Shown here in pieces: positions 44,613 to 53,735 of a stretch of DNA of 64,000 bases. Location of the stretch: the NCBI RefSeq assembly GCF_024055795.1, contig NZ_JAMXMY010000014.1, positions 62,001 to 126,000 of the forward strand, written 5' to 3'. Position numbers and translations under genes: made by a program. The notes below the pieces were generated by a model. It had not been told where the DNA came from, did not search any database, and saw only the letters and a program-made list of their open reading frames with translations. Each line of letters starts with the position of its first letter. Within the stretch, counting starts at the first letter, position 1. This DNA is from Actinoallomurus purpureus. Lineage in GTDB: Bacteria; Actinomycetota; Actinomycetes; Streptosporangiales; Streptosporangiaceae.

Positions 44613-45162
44613 ACGCGAAGTCCTCGTCGGAGTTACGACTCGTTCACCGTGAGTACTTCACGGCTGCGGGCGGACGCCGGTGCGTTGCTCGCACTCCTGA
44701 TCTTTGCGCACACGTACGACAAATCGGCTATAAGACACGGATAGTCAGCTATACGGACAAGACGATCGAGATGCCGGACTCTAGGAGGCGGGTGACATCA
44801 GACGGTTCGGCGACCGATCTGCTCTGCACCTGCGCTGCAGCCAGCGGCCGTAGCTAGCTAGGGAATGGGTGCTCAGGGCTCGGCCGTCCCAGACGCGGAC
44901 CGGATGGGATCCCACCCTTGAACTGCGAAGACATAATGAACGACCACCTGACCGGATCTGAGCGGTGCTGATTTTCCGCTGCCGGTCGACCCGCGGGGAA
45001 CAGGAGTGACGAGGACTTCTGAAGACCGGCCAGGACGTCCGCGGACTCCACGACCTGTGACACGGGCCGGAAGGTCAGAGGAAGAGACCCCGACCGGGGC
45101 GCCCCGGCCGTCGGCCTCGACCGCAGTCAGGCCCGCCGCGCCCGCCCACCCGAACCAACCAA
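44613..45162. other. Intergenic region, no gene seen
   Basis: The 550 bases carry only short arginine-rich or broken frames. Fragments of lower GC suggest foreign origin. The promoter of the EVE-like gene should lie at the left end. Confidence 0.4.
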
Positions 45163-45625
45163 TCGGCTGGCCTCGCCGCGCTCACCCGGCCCGTACTCGC
45201 CGAGAACGGCAACGCGCGGTACGCGGGGGCTTGCGAGTAAATGCTCGACTGGCTCGGCGCCCACCCCACCGGCGCACCGGGCGGCGCGATCGAACACTGG
45301 CTCGGCAGCGTCTGGGCGGACACCGTCTTTATGGTCGGCGTCTTCCTGCTGCACTACGGACGGCTCACCGGACGCCGTGGCGTCATCGCCAAGGCGAGCC
45401 GGCAGGACCTCGCCCATGCCGATGTCCTCCGCGACCCAGGCACCGGGCTGTATGCGCACGGCTACCACTGCGGCGAGACGATCTGGTGCTTCTGGGGCAG
45501 GGCGAGCTCGTTCCGTTCAGCTACTCAGTGATCCAAGACGACCTCATCCAGCCATCGGGCCAAGGCCTTGCCCTGCACGCCTATGCAGCCCCGCCCTGCA
45601 CGACCGCCAACACGACCAGCAACTG
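45163..45625 (+). pseudogene. GH88/GH105-like glycoside hydrolase relic, second copy
   Basis: The forward strand reads QSAGLAALTRPVLAENGNAR, a TAA, then MLDWLGAHPTG, AIEHWLGSVWADTVFMVGVF, DVLRDPGTGLYAHGYHCGET and IWCFWGR. After a frameshift near 45505 it continues ELVPFSYSVIQDDLIQPSGQ. The blocks VWADTVFM and DPGTGLYAHGY are those of GH105 enzymes. An in-frame stop and a frameshift make it a pseudogene; a middle portion, corresponding to that kept in the first relic, is deleted. Confidence 0.6.
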
Positions 45626-45894
45626 ACGAACAACGAGATCCACAGAGAGCCGGTCCAGTATCGCCCTCGACCAGCTCGTCGGGCCGCACCGCCAGGGAAC
45701 AGCAAGGTGGCAGGCACCTGCGGACGGAGATCATGAGCTGGGAGCCTCATGGGGTGATCAAGAAGTCCGGCACACCGATCAGGAACCCTGGAGGCGTTCA
45801 TCGAAGGCCTACAAGTCCTTTACCAGGAGTTACCATTTCCGCTAAGCTGCCGCTGGCAGCGACATGATCAAAGACGATCGCCCGGGGAGTCGGT

Positions 45895-47613
45895 GTGGAC
45901 CAGGCCCACGTTTACCGGTACGAGGTTTACGTCCTCCAGGAGACCGAATCAAGTAAGCCGCTGCTCCTGTTCGCTGCCAACGCGCTCGAAATAAGCGAGT
46001 GGGCAGGTATTCCTCAACGTCGACGCCTTTCCGGCGAAGAGACGGTCGGCTGGCAGCGCGAGGAGAATGTTGGTCGCTTGCGTGAGCTTGCGAAATTCTT
46101 CGATGACGGCAAGAACGTAGTCCAAAACCCACTCCTTTGTGCACTGCAGGATCCGCAGTGTGTCACTTTTGAGCCGTTGGACGGACTGCCGAATTTTGGC
46201 GAATTGGTGATCCGGCCATCGGTAAAACAAGACACACCTCTTCTTGAGGTACTAGAGCTATTGTCTCAAAGGCTTGAAAGCCGAGTCCCTAGTCTCAAGG
46301 ACCATGCGATCGACACCGACCGCCGAAGAAAGGTGCGGGAGCGCGCAAGATTCGAAGATGGTCTGCATCCTCAACTGCCGTCAGACTCGGCCGACCTGGT
46401 GGAGCCCGAGGGCGACGAGGTGCGCCTGACTCCTCAAGTCGAGGAGAACGAGACCGAAGATGTAGCTTCCGTTGTACTGACGGAAGAGACACAGCTCGTT
46501 GACTTCTATCAGGAGCTACGAATTCGGATAGAAATCCTAAGGGAGTTGCCTGCTGACGCCAGGCCAAGCAAGCTAGTCGGATTCTCCGCAGACGCGATGC
46601 TCAGTTATCTGCAACCAGTCGTGCTGGTTGATGGGCAACATCGTCTCCATGGAGCAGTACTCTCGGCCAAGAAGAGGATCCAATCCAACGAGATGCAGGA
46701 CATCCTGATCGATCAGGTCAATAACGGGATTAACCCTGCGGAGGCGGAAAGAAGTGCGCTCCACGAATCCGCTAGGATGCTCCCCGTCTCACTGCTTTTC
46801 GACGCGAATCCGGCAGAGCATGTCTTCCAGTTCGTGGTGGTAAACCAGAAAGCCACACCTATGGGGAAGGCGCTGCTAGGGACTATTGTCTCCACCAGTC
46901 TATCCCGTGAGGAGCTCGAGCCGGTAGCGGATAGATTGCGCAAAGCGTCGATCCCTCTCGATGATTCGCAATCTGTCTCGTATATGACACGCGCCGATGA
47001 GAGTCCCTTTAAAGCACTTGTACAGACCGGTATGGGTGGAGACGATCGCCGCCACCTCCAATGGTCTGTTCTCAAAAGCCTAACGCAGATATTCCGCGAA
47101 TTGAAGGGCGGAAGGGTCTTCGGGGATACCAACGACTACGCCGAACTGTGGCAGCAGCGACATCTAGAGAAGTCGGACCTCGTTAGCCAAGGCGAATCGT
47201 TGGAGGAAAAATACCGAATCTGGAGGGAGCCGGATGGTCCGTGGAGAGCCGTATTTGTGCGCTTCTTCACCATTATTCGAGACCGGTTCGGCGACCCTGA
47301 TCCGGAAGCGCATAACGCGTGGGGCAACACGAACAAGAACCTGTACAACAAGATATCACTAACCATTCTTGCTGCAGATTATTTCCAGTTCCTATGCGAG
47401 ACCAAAACGGCGATCAATGACTTGAATGACGTCGATGAGTCAGTAGCAGACTGGCTAGAAGGCGCCAATGATCAATATTTCGCGCGAGACTGGCGCATGG
47501 ATCTGAAGAAGGATCAGCGTAGAGTGCGCGAAACCTGGGCCAAGGTATGGGTCCAGTATCGCAAGAATCCTGCACGTCTTCCTAGGGTGGAGAACTACAC
47601 GCCATCTTCCTAG
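45895..47613 (+). CDS. DGQHR-domain protein (DndB-related)
   Basis: The 572-residue protein carries VVLVDGQHRLHGAVLSAKKR at about 245, and later FQFVVVNQKATPMGKALLG, the DGQHR family signature also found in DndB. It is much longer than the DndB encoded at 52527 (376 residues) and diverges outside the motif. GGGGAG precedes the GTG. Codon use is distinctly AT-richer than in the neighbouring chromosome. It is followed after 24 bases by an HNH endonuclease, so the two form a cassette; by analogy, it may bind or sense modified DNA. Confidence 0.8.
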   Translation: MDQAHVYRYEVYVLQETESSKPLLLFAANALEISEWAGIPQRRRLSGEETVGWQREENVGRLRELAKFFDDGKNVVQNPLLCALQDPQCVTFEPLDGLPNFGELVIRPSVKQDTPLLEVLELLSQRLESRVPSLKDHAIDTDRRRKVRERARFEDGLHPQLPSDSADLVEPEGDEVRLTPQVEENETEDVASVVLTEETQLVDFYQELRIRIEILRELPADARPSKLVGFSADAMLSYLQPVVLVDGQHRLHGAVLSAKKRIQSNEMQDILIDQVNNGINPAEAERSALHESARMLPVSLLFDANPAEHVFQFVVVNQKATPMGKALLGTIVSTSLSREELEPVADRLRKASIPLDDSQSVSYMTRADESPFKALVQTGMGGDDRRHLQWSVLKSLTQIFRELKGGRVFGDTNDYAELWQQRHLEKSDLVSQGESLEEKYRIWREPDGPWRAVFVRFFTIIRDRFGDPDPEAHNAWGNTNKNLYNKISLTILAADYFQFLCETKTAINDLNDVDESVADWLEGANDQYFARDWRMDLKKDQRRVRETWAKVWVQYRKNPARLPRVENYTPSS

Positions 47614-47637
47614 GGCGAGAAACTTGGCACCAGATCG

Positions 47638-48597
47638 ATGAACCCTCATCTTGTTGGTAATTGGGTAGACGTAGCTGGCGAGGCATTGGAGACGGGATGG
47701 TCGCGCAAGGCTCTTACCGATCTCGCGAAGCTCGAAGTCCCCGCCGACATCCTGGGTGATATGGCATGGGTCATCCGAGGTGACGCCGCAGCCACCTGGG
47801 CCCAGTGGTTCCTCGAATCCTTGATCGATAGCGCTCCGTACGAGAGCCGTGAAGATCTAGGTTTCGCTCATCTCTATGAAGAACTGCGCCGGATCCTCCG
47901 TGACGAGCTTCACGCGTGCCCTATGGACGAGGTATCGGCGCTTGCCTCTCAGATTGCGAAGGTCGCATGGCGAGAGATTTCGTTCCGCCGCGAATCCGGG
48001 CTACGGAAGTCTCCAAGCAAGGAGCAGCGTAAGCGTCTGTGGCTCCGCAACGAGCCTGACCCAAGATGTTATCTCTGCGGATACAAGTTTTGCGAAGCGG
48101 CAAAGGATAGATTTCTGAATGGAGGCGACATTGGAGACATTGCCCGTCCTTTGCTGTTCGACTTCATGCGTCCGCGTGGGCTCCATGCTGTCGATTTGAC
48201 GATTCAGATTGACCATGTGCGACCAGTGCGTGCAGGGGGCGCGACAGATGACGAAAACCTAAGGTTTGCATGTGGCTGGTGTAACAGAGCAAAGTCAGGC
48301 CATATGCAACTCTACGGTGCATCGTCATGGGTAAACCATCGGATACAACACCCACTTCTAGGATGGGTCTCGATACCGAGGCCTCTGTGGGTCGTTCGTA
48401 TGACGCAGCTCCGGGCGCGCTGCGAGGATCCTAGCGGTTGCTCGGCAACGCTAGCTACGAATGAGCTATATGTAGCACCGAAGCGTACTACTGGTGCCTT
48501 TAATCCCAGCAACTGCCGGATATACTGCGACGTACACGATCCTTGGGCGGGTATCCGATTCGTCGGGGAGAAGGTTCTCTCGGCGAAGTCTCCATGA
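47638..48597 (+). CDS. HNH endonuclease, partner of the DGQHR protein
   Basis: The 319-residue protein has a C-terminal HNH/zinc domain (CYLCGYKFCE, LTIQIDHVRPVRAGGATDDE, LRFACGWCNRAKSGH). It contains two CxxC pairs and the catalytic His-Asn-like residues, with about 135 helical residues before it. The upstream part has no recognised family and does not resemble the sulfur-binding domain. The gene begins 24 bases after the DGQHR gene, same strand. The lower GC matches its partner. A nuclease acting on modified or unmodified DNA beside the Dnd cluster is the likely role. Confidence 0.82.
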   Translation: MNPHLVGNWVDVAGEALETGWSRKALTDLAKLEVPADILGDMAWVIRGDAAATWAQWFLESLIDSAPYESREDLGFAHLYEELRRILRDELHACPMDEVSALASQIAKVAWREISFRRESGLRKSPSKEQRKRLWLRNEPDPRCYLCGYKFCEAAKDRFLNGGDIGDIARPLLFDFMRPRGLHAVDLTIQIDHVRPVRAGGATDDENLRFACGWCNRAKSGHMQLYGASSWVNHRIQHPLLGWVSIPRPLWVVRMTQLRARCEDPSGCSATLATNELYVAPKRTTGAFNPSNCRIYCDVHDPWAGIRFVGEKVLSAKSP

Positions 48598-48658
48598 TTG
48601 CCAAGCCGTCTGGTAGTACAAGGGATTGGTTCGATCGATGCGGTGGCATTGTCCTCCG

Positions 48659-49036
48659 CTAGTCGAGCGCCATCCGAACTAGGTCATCGATGCCTTTAAG
48701 GCTCTTGCGGCCTGCAAGGTGTCCGATGCCGCGGTGAACGTGAACGATTAGGGCGGCGGAAATGGCCTCGTCTGTCGGCTCACTTCCGTCTACTAGACAC
48801 CGTTGCTTGAGGAGAACGAGGTAGATGTCGCCGTAGGCGCCGGCGAATGTCTTCCAGCTCATCTCGACATTAGAGTCGGTCGTGATCTCTCGTACGAGAG
48901 GAGGCGATGGGTCTTGGAGTGACAACGTTAGAGCCCACCGACATAGAGTGTTCCAGTGCTTAATGCCCGTAATGCGCTTCAGTTTTGTCAGCTGGTCCTT
49001 GGCTGGCTGTGACAGCCGGATATTGTCAAGCGACAT
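48659..49036 (-). CDS. dndE: DNA sulfur modification protein DndE
   Basis: The 125-residue protein reads MSLDNIRLSQPAKDQLTKLK, TGIKHWNTLCRWALTLSL, then SWKTFAGAYGDIYLVLLKQR, the DndE pattern of a small helical protein that binds nicked DNA. The ATG at 49036 overlaps dndD by 11 bases; a frame to 49123 has an unrelated leader. It is the last gene of the dndBCDE operon. Confidence 0.93.
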   Translation of the reverse strand: MSLDNIRLSQPAKDQLTKLKRITGIKHWNTLCRWALTLSLQDPSPPLVREITTDSNVEMSWKTFAGAYGDIYLVLLKQRCLVDGSEPTDEAISAALIVHVHRGIGHLAGRKSLKGIDDLVRMALD

Positions 49037-51020
49037 CCGAAGCCCCTGTAGTCCACCAGTAGCCGCGTTCGATCGTTGTGACAAAGCGCTTGTCGTCGTG
49101 AACCAACATGTAGGTGTGCGCAATCGATGGGGCGAGCTTGGTCAGTAGGTGCTCGTCAATCTCTTCGTCGGTAGAAAGCAACAGGACTTGATGACTTGCG
49201 AACGGGAAGTAGCGCTCCACCAGCTGCTCTCGGTGTCGGCTGTCCAGCCGTCCAAGCGGCGTGTCGATCACACTTGGCTGGCGCTTCCCTGCTACGCGCG
49301 CGAGTCCCCAAAGGAGCGCGACGGCGAGTAGCTGTCGTTCCCCCGCGCTGAGTCGGGATGGATCGAGCTGTTCGTCATCCGGGCCGACCAAGGTCAGAGT
49401 GAACTTTTCCGTGTCGATGCGGAGGTCACGTACCAGCTCGCTCTTACGCATAAGCCTGTTAAAGCTATCCAATACGGCTACTTCCAGCCGACTTATATGT
49501 CGACGAAGTAGTGCGGATCCGAACTTCTCAAGCGTCTCGCGGGCGCGGTCTGTATAGGAAACAATGCGGGTCGCCGATTCGGTCTGGGCGAGCTTTTGTG
49601 CACGTCGCTTGTAGGCGCGGTCACGGTCGAGCGATAGCTGTTGCCTCTGTCGTCGGGACTTGGCAAGCACTTCCTCAAGAGTGGTCAGCGCGGATCGGAT
49701 TTGCGTTACCCGGTCACGAGCGGTATCTCGCTCTTCAATGAGCGCAGCGATTGCATTCTTGTCCGGGACGCCGGCGAGTTGTCGCTCCAGAGTGTTGAGA
49801 CGCTCCCGCAGATTTCTCGCCTGGCCGACCAGTTCACTGGCGCGCTTGGCCTCGTCTTTAAGTAGTTGATCTAGGGACGACAGCTGAGGAAGGGCGCTTG
49901 CCGGGAAATCCAGTACTTGAGGCGTCTCTGCGGCTATCTGGGCGCGTATTTGTCGATCTTCGGCGAGATAGCTCTCTGCTGCAGCGATGCTTTGGGAGGG
50001 GACCAGCGTCCTGAGCATCTCGAGCACCATGTGATCTCGCTCGTTCAGGAGCTCGATTACCTGGGCGCTGTCTGCGGCTGCGTGCTCCTTGTTGATCTGC
50101 TCACGAAGCGAGGTTAGCTGTGTCTGGAGGAGGAGCAGAGGAAGCGGCCCAGCGACCACGGTGGTCGCGAGCGTTTCGCTAACGCTCCTTAGCGTGGATT
50201 CTGTTTGCTCTTTCTGTGCTTCTAGGTCGGCACGTCGACTGTAGAGGTCGCCTCCTTCTTTCGAGAAGGCGACGTCGATCACTGAGTAGTCGTCTTCGGC
50301 TCTGGCTAGGCTGTCGCGAAGGGACGCAACTTTTTGGTTGAGGTCAGCACACTGCTGGTCGACCTTCCTGATATCCGCTTCTATCAACCGAATACCTCCC
50401 ATTGTCTCGTCGTCTTCCTCCGAGACCTTCTGGCGGCGCTGGAGGGCGAGGAGGTCGGTGCGTAGCTTTTCGACAGTGTTGACGCCAAGAAGCGAATGAA
50501 CTGCAGATTCTATGACTGGGGCCGCACGCTCCGGATCGGCAAGCGACTCAATCTTCTCTCCGTCGAAAAAGAATAGCGAGGCGGCTTCGATCGGCAGGAT
50601 CTCTTCGATGTGGTCTGCCCAGTTCTCACTGATGACCTTGTCGTACTCGCCGTCGATGAACACTTCAAGGAACTCGCGAACGGCCTTGTCGTAGGCTTCC
50701 CAACTGCGACAGACCCGGTAGAGCCGTTCCTGACCTTCGAGCGTTGTGGAGAACTCGACGACAACGTGGGCATGCTTGGGGTTGGCGTCCCTGTTCACGC
50801 TGTCTTTGAGGTAGCTCTCATAGGGGCGGTTGCCGCGACCACTGGTACGTGCTCGCGGGCCGTAGAGCGTTAGCTGGATTGCATCCAGCAGGGTTGTCTT
50901 TCCGCAGCCGTTGAGGCCTCCGATCAGGATGATCGGACGCCCAGGCCTGGTCGCGAGGTCCAGAGACTGTTCGTCTTTGTAGGCGCCGAAGTTCTTGAGG
51001 GTGACCCTATGAAGCAACAT
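49026..51020 (-). CDS. dndD: DNA sulfur modification ATPase DndD
   Basis: This 664-residue SMC/RecF-like ATPase starts MLLHRVTLKNFGAYKDEQSL and has Walker A LIGGLNGCGKTTLLDA at about 34. The two coiled-coil arms are long (about 190-500), with a signature LSAGERQLLAVALLWG and a Walker B/D-loop VIDTPLGRLDSRHRE. It overlaps dndC by 14 bases and dndE by 11. In the family it acts with DndC and DndE in sulfur insertion, probably by providing ATP-driven DNA nicking or remodelling. Confidence 0.94.
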   Translation of the reverse strand: MLLHRVTLKNFGAYKDEQSLDLATRPGRPIILIGGLNGCGKTTLLDAIQLTLYGPRARTSGRGNRPYESYLKDSVNRDANPKHAHVVVEFSTTLEGQERLYRVCRSWEAYDKAVREFLEVFIDGEYDKVISENWADHIEEILPIEAASLFFFDGEKIESLADPERAAPVIESAVHSLLGVNTVEKLRTDLLALQRRQKVSEEDDETMGGIRLIEADIRKVDQQCADLNQKVASLRDSLARAEDDYSVIDVAFSKEGGDLYSRRADLEAQKEQTESTLRSVSETLATTVVAGPLPLLLLQTQLTSLREQINKEHAAADSAQVIELLNERDHMVLEMLRTLVPSQSIAAAESYLAEDRQIRAQIAAETPQVLDFPASALPQLSSLDQLLKDEAKRASELVGQARNLRERLNTLERQLAGVPDKNAIAALIEERDTARDRVTQIRSALTTLEEVLAKSRRQRQQLSLDRDRAYKRRAQKLAQTESATRIVSYTDRARETLEKFGSALLRRHISRLEVAVLDSFNRLMRKSELVRDLRIDTEKFTLTLVGPDDEQLDPSRLSAGERQLLAVALLWGLARVAGKRQPSVIDTPLGRLDSRHREQLVERYFPFASHQVLLLSTDEEIDEHLLTKLAPSIAHTYMLVHDDKRFVTTIERGYWWTTGASDVA

Positions 51021-52530
51021 TCGCGGCCTCTTCGTCAGAGAACGGCAGCTCCGGGGCTTCCTGGGCTGCGCGGATCCGTCGGGCGTAATCCTCGGCGTCG
51101 TCCTTATCCTCGTAATAGCCGCGACGGATGGTCTTCTCCAACTCTTCGAACAGTCCAGCGCGGCGCCTCATTGTGCGGTACTTGCGCTCCACACCCATGA
51201 GCTCTCGCACGGTGGTGAAGTGTAGATCGTCGTCCCCGCATACCTCCCGAAGCAGCTCCATCTCATCCCCGGCCAGTGTGAGGTGCTCATCGAGCGGCTT
51301 GCCGGGGAACTCCTCGCCGGTCTCTTCTTCATAGATACGCGGGAGGAGATCTTCGATCTCATGCTTCTCGAACACCCATATGCGCCGGATCTCATGAAGC
51401 TCATCCATGGTGATGAGCTCAATACCCCGAACGTTATGTGGGGCGTTCTTGCGGATCCAAGTCTGCGCATTGAGGAGGTCACGCAGCCACTGCCCGCGTG
51501 CCTGTTGGGTGTAGGGGCCGTGAACGACGCGGTCGTTGAACAGCTGGATGGTGCCGTTCATCTTCCGCCAGTCTCTGAGGTGCTTGTCGTCGCGGTGGCC
51601 TTCCTCGTTGCGCACGTCCAGCTTGTTCCGGAGCTCGAGGAGCGGAAGCATCCACTCCTTCTCCTCGTCGTTCTGGATCATCGCCGACATCGACTTGTCC
51701 TGGTCGACGAGGGTGCATGTCCAACAGCCGAACCGGCTGTCGCCGCAAGAGGGAGTGGTGTTGTCGACGACGAGCGGGCACTCGCCGTCGCTGGACGCCC
51801 CCTGGTACATGGTGAGCAGGTCTTTGTTCTCATGGCCCCACGGGTTGGGTTGTTGCATGAGGAACGTCCAGACCTCGTCGTTCGACCACTCCTCGATCGG
51901 GCTGTAGACGAGCGAGTTTGGCAGGTTGCCATTCGGGGAGAGCCGCTCTCGTACACGCCGTTTCTCATGTTTGGCCATCGTTTTGGCGCGCATCTGGCTC
52001 TCGGCCTTGCGGATGCCCAGGACCAGGATCGTCTCGCCATGCTCACGGACGACTTCGCGGATGAACCTGTTGGACGGTCGGATCTTCAGCCGTTCAGTGC
52101 ACCAGCGGAACTTCGGGCGTGGCGCAGGGTAGCCGCGGCCGATCAGCCCTACCCAGAAAGTATCTTTGACCTCAGGGGTGAGCCGGTGGGGTGCGATCGG
52201 CAGCTGCTGATCTTTAGCGGCCCTGCCCATGGTCACGAGAGACTGGGTCACCCAACTCGCGACGATCGGATTCTCGACCAGTGTGTCGGTGGAGATGACA
52301 TGCACCGGCTTGCTGCGCTTGTCGGCAGGTAGCCCTTGGAGGGCAAGCCACACGAGCTGCAGAACGGCCGTCGAGTCCTTGCCTCCGCTGTACCCCACGA
52401 CCCAAGGCACGGAGTCTGCTTGGTAGAGCTCCCGAATCTCCTCGGTCAGCTCGCTGACGACGACTGCGAGACCACCGCGGTCCTTGAAGGGGATGGCCCG
52501 GCGGGTGGGGGCACCCAATGGGATGCTCAT
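51007..52530 (-). CDS. dndC: DNA sulfur modification protein DndC
   Basis: The 507 residues contain the PP-loop VVGYSGGKDSTAVLQLVW at about 45, of the PAPS reductase family, and a cysteine cluster (ECPLV, PSCGDSRFGCWTCTLV, about 255-275) that holds the iron-sulfur cluster. DndC accepts sulfur from the cysteine desulfurase and has ATP pyrophosphatase activity for backbone phosphorothioation. It overlaps dndB by four bases. Confidence 0.95.
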   Translation of the reverse strand: MSIPLGAPTRRAIPFKDRGGLAVVVSELTEEIRELYQADSVPWVVGYSGGKDSTAVLQLVWLALQGLPADKRSKPVHVISTDTLVENPIVASWVTQSLVTMGRAAKDQQLPIAPHRLTPEVKDTFWVGLIGRGYPAPRPKFRWCTERLKIRPSNRFIREVVREHGETILVLGIRKAESQMRAKTMAKHEKRRVRERLSPNGNLPNSLVYSPIEEWSNDEVWTFLMQQPNPWGHENKDLLTMYQGASSDGECPLVVDNTTPSCGDSRFGCWTCTLVDQDKSMSAMIQNDEEKEWMLPLLELRNKLDVRNEEGHRDDKHLRDWRKMNGTIQLFNDRVVHGPYTQQARGQWLRDLLNAQTWIRKNAPHNVRGIELITMDELHEIRRIWVFEKHEIEDLLPRIYEEETGEEFPGKPLDEHLTLAGDEMELLREVCGDDDLHFTTVRELMGVERKYRTMRRRAGLFEELEKTIRRGYYEDKDDAEDYARRIRAAQEAPELPFSDEEAANVAS

Positions 52531-53657
52531 CGGTCTCCTCGCAGGTAGGTCGCTTCCACGTGTGCTTCCTCAGGCCCAAGCTCAAGCCCGAGTTTTCCCC
52601 TCAGATAGTTCACTGTCAGTACGACATTCGAATGATTCTTCGAAACCCGGCCGCCGACAATCGCCCGGCCCTCCCAGTCGGGACTGATGCGAGACCAATC
52701 GACCTGCTTCAGAGGTTCCAGCCGCGGTTGCCACACCTCGGCCGCAACAGACTCGCGGAGCAGGGTGTTCCCCAGCCGACCGAGAGCATGGAGTGCGATC
52801 CCGTGGCTGTGGAGATACTGGCGTCGGACGTCTGCAGCGGACATCTTGCGTTGGCGGACGAGCCGCCACTCAGGTATCAGCTGGTCGATGGTCGACCAGA
52901 AGGCGTCCGCCAACTCGGCCGCGGCGTCCTCTCTATCGAGCTCAACCCCTTGGAGCAGGGAACGAGTGGCGTAGTAGAGGGCGCTGAGGGTAAACAGCTT
53001 GCTGGACCGGGCCGACAGCGTGCTGCTCTCCATCTCGACGAAACCGCGGAAGGCCACCGACTTCAGCGCGAGGAGTCGGGCTACCTTTGCGTGTTGATCG
53101 CGGTGGTCGTACAGCACACCGATAGACCGGGCCGGCCGTACGGCGTGGCGGTTGAGGTCGGCGAACATCTGCTGGCAGCGAGCGAGCCCCGAGTCCTGGA
53201 AGAAGACAACAGCGATCGTCTCGTCGCCGAGCTCCGGGTTCTCGTTGAGGGCCGCCTCGATCGCTGCACGGCGGTGCTGCCCGTCGTTGATGAGGAACCG
53301 AGCCGCCATGGGAATGTGGAGCTGCCCGATCCGCATGCCGGGACCCTCGTCGGAGATCCCGACGAACTTCATCTCGCCGTCGACGGACGCTGTCAGCGCA
53401 CTGAACACATAGTCATCGGGATTGTCGACGATGTACGAGGCGAGCGCAGGGATGCGGCCCTTGTTGAGGACACGCTGCGCGCGCACCTCAGGTGCTAGCT
53501 CGTCCTCGTCAAACAGGAAGATCTTGGGGATGAGCCGTAGAGGGCACATCGACACGTAGAACTCGCGACGAGCCTGTACGCCTCTGATCGCGGGGAAGAC
53601 GTACTCGAACCCTGCGGTTGTTCCCAAAGTAGACAGCGGTGATGACTGTGAGCCCAC
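52527..53657 (-). CDS. dndB: DNA sulfur modification protein DndB (DGQHR family)
   Basis: The protein carries ARFLINDGQHRRAAIEAAL at about 115 and begins near FEYVFPAIRGVQARREFYVS, the DndB pattern. DndB regulates modification level and transcription. The start is unclear: an outer TTG at 53666, GTG at 53657 (376 residues) and TTG at 53627 are in frame, and none has a good Shine-Dalgarno sequence. A leaderless message is possible. The gene opens the dndBCDE operon and is divergent from dndA. Confidence 0.93.
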   Translation of the reverse strand: MGSQSSPLSTLGTTAGFEYVFPAIRGVQARREFYVSMCPLRLIPKIFLFDEDELAPEVRAQRVLNKGRIPALASYIVDNPDDYVFSALTASVDGEMKFVGISDEGPGMRIGQLHIPMAARFLINDGQHRRAAIEAALNENPELGDETIAVVFFQDSGLARCQQMFADLNRHAVRPARSIGVLYDHRDQHAKVARLLALKSVAFRGFVEMESSTLSARSSKLFTLSALYYATRSLLQGVELDREDAAAELADAFWSTIDQLIPEWRLVRQRKMSAADVRRQYLHSHGIALHALGRLGNTLLRESVAAEVWQPRLEPLKQVDWSRISPDWEGRAIVGGRVSKNHSNVVLTVNYLRGKLGLELGPEEAHVEATYLRGDR

Positions 53658-53690
53658 CGGCCACAAGGTACCGTATGTACGTCAGTTATT

Positions 53691-53706
53691 TCACGTGCAC
53701 ACGTGA
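53691..53706. promoter_or_regulatory. Palindrome in the dndB-dndA divergent promoter
   Basis: TCACGTGCACACGTGA is a perfect 7-2-7 inverted repeat, 29 bases before the dndA ATG and 33 bases before the dndB GTG. It is the only such site in the divergon, so it is the best candidate for a regulator of both arms. It overlaps the alternative dndA GTG at 53703, which argues for the later start. Confidence 0.65.
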
Positions 53707-53735
53707 TGATGTGGACAGAGGGGTGCCGCAAGCAG

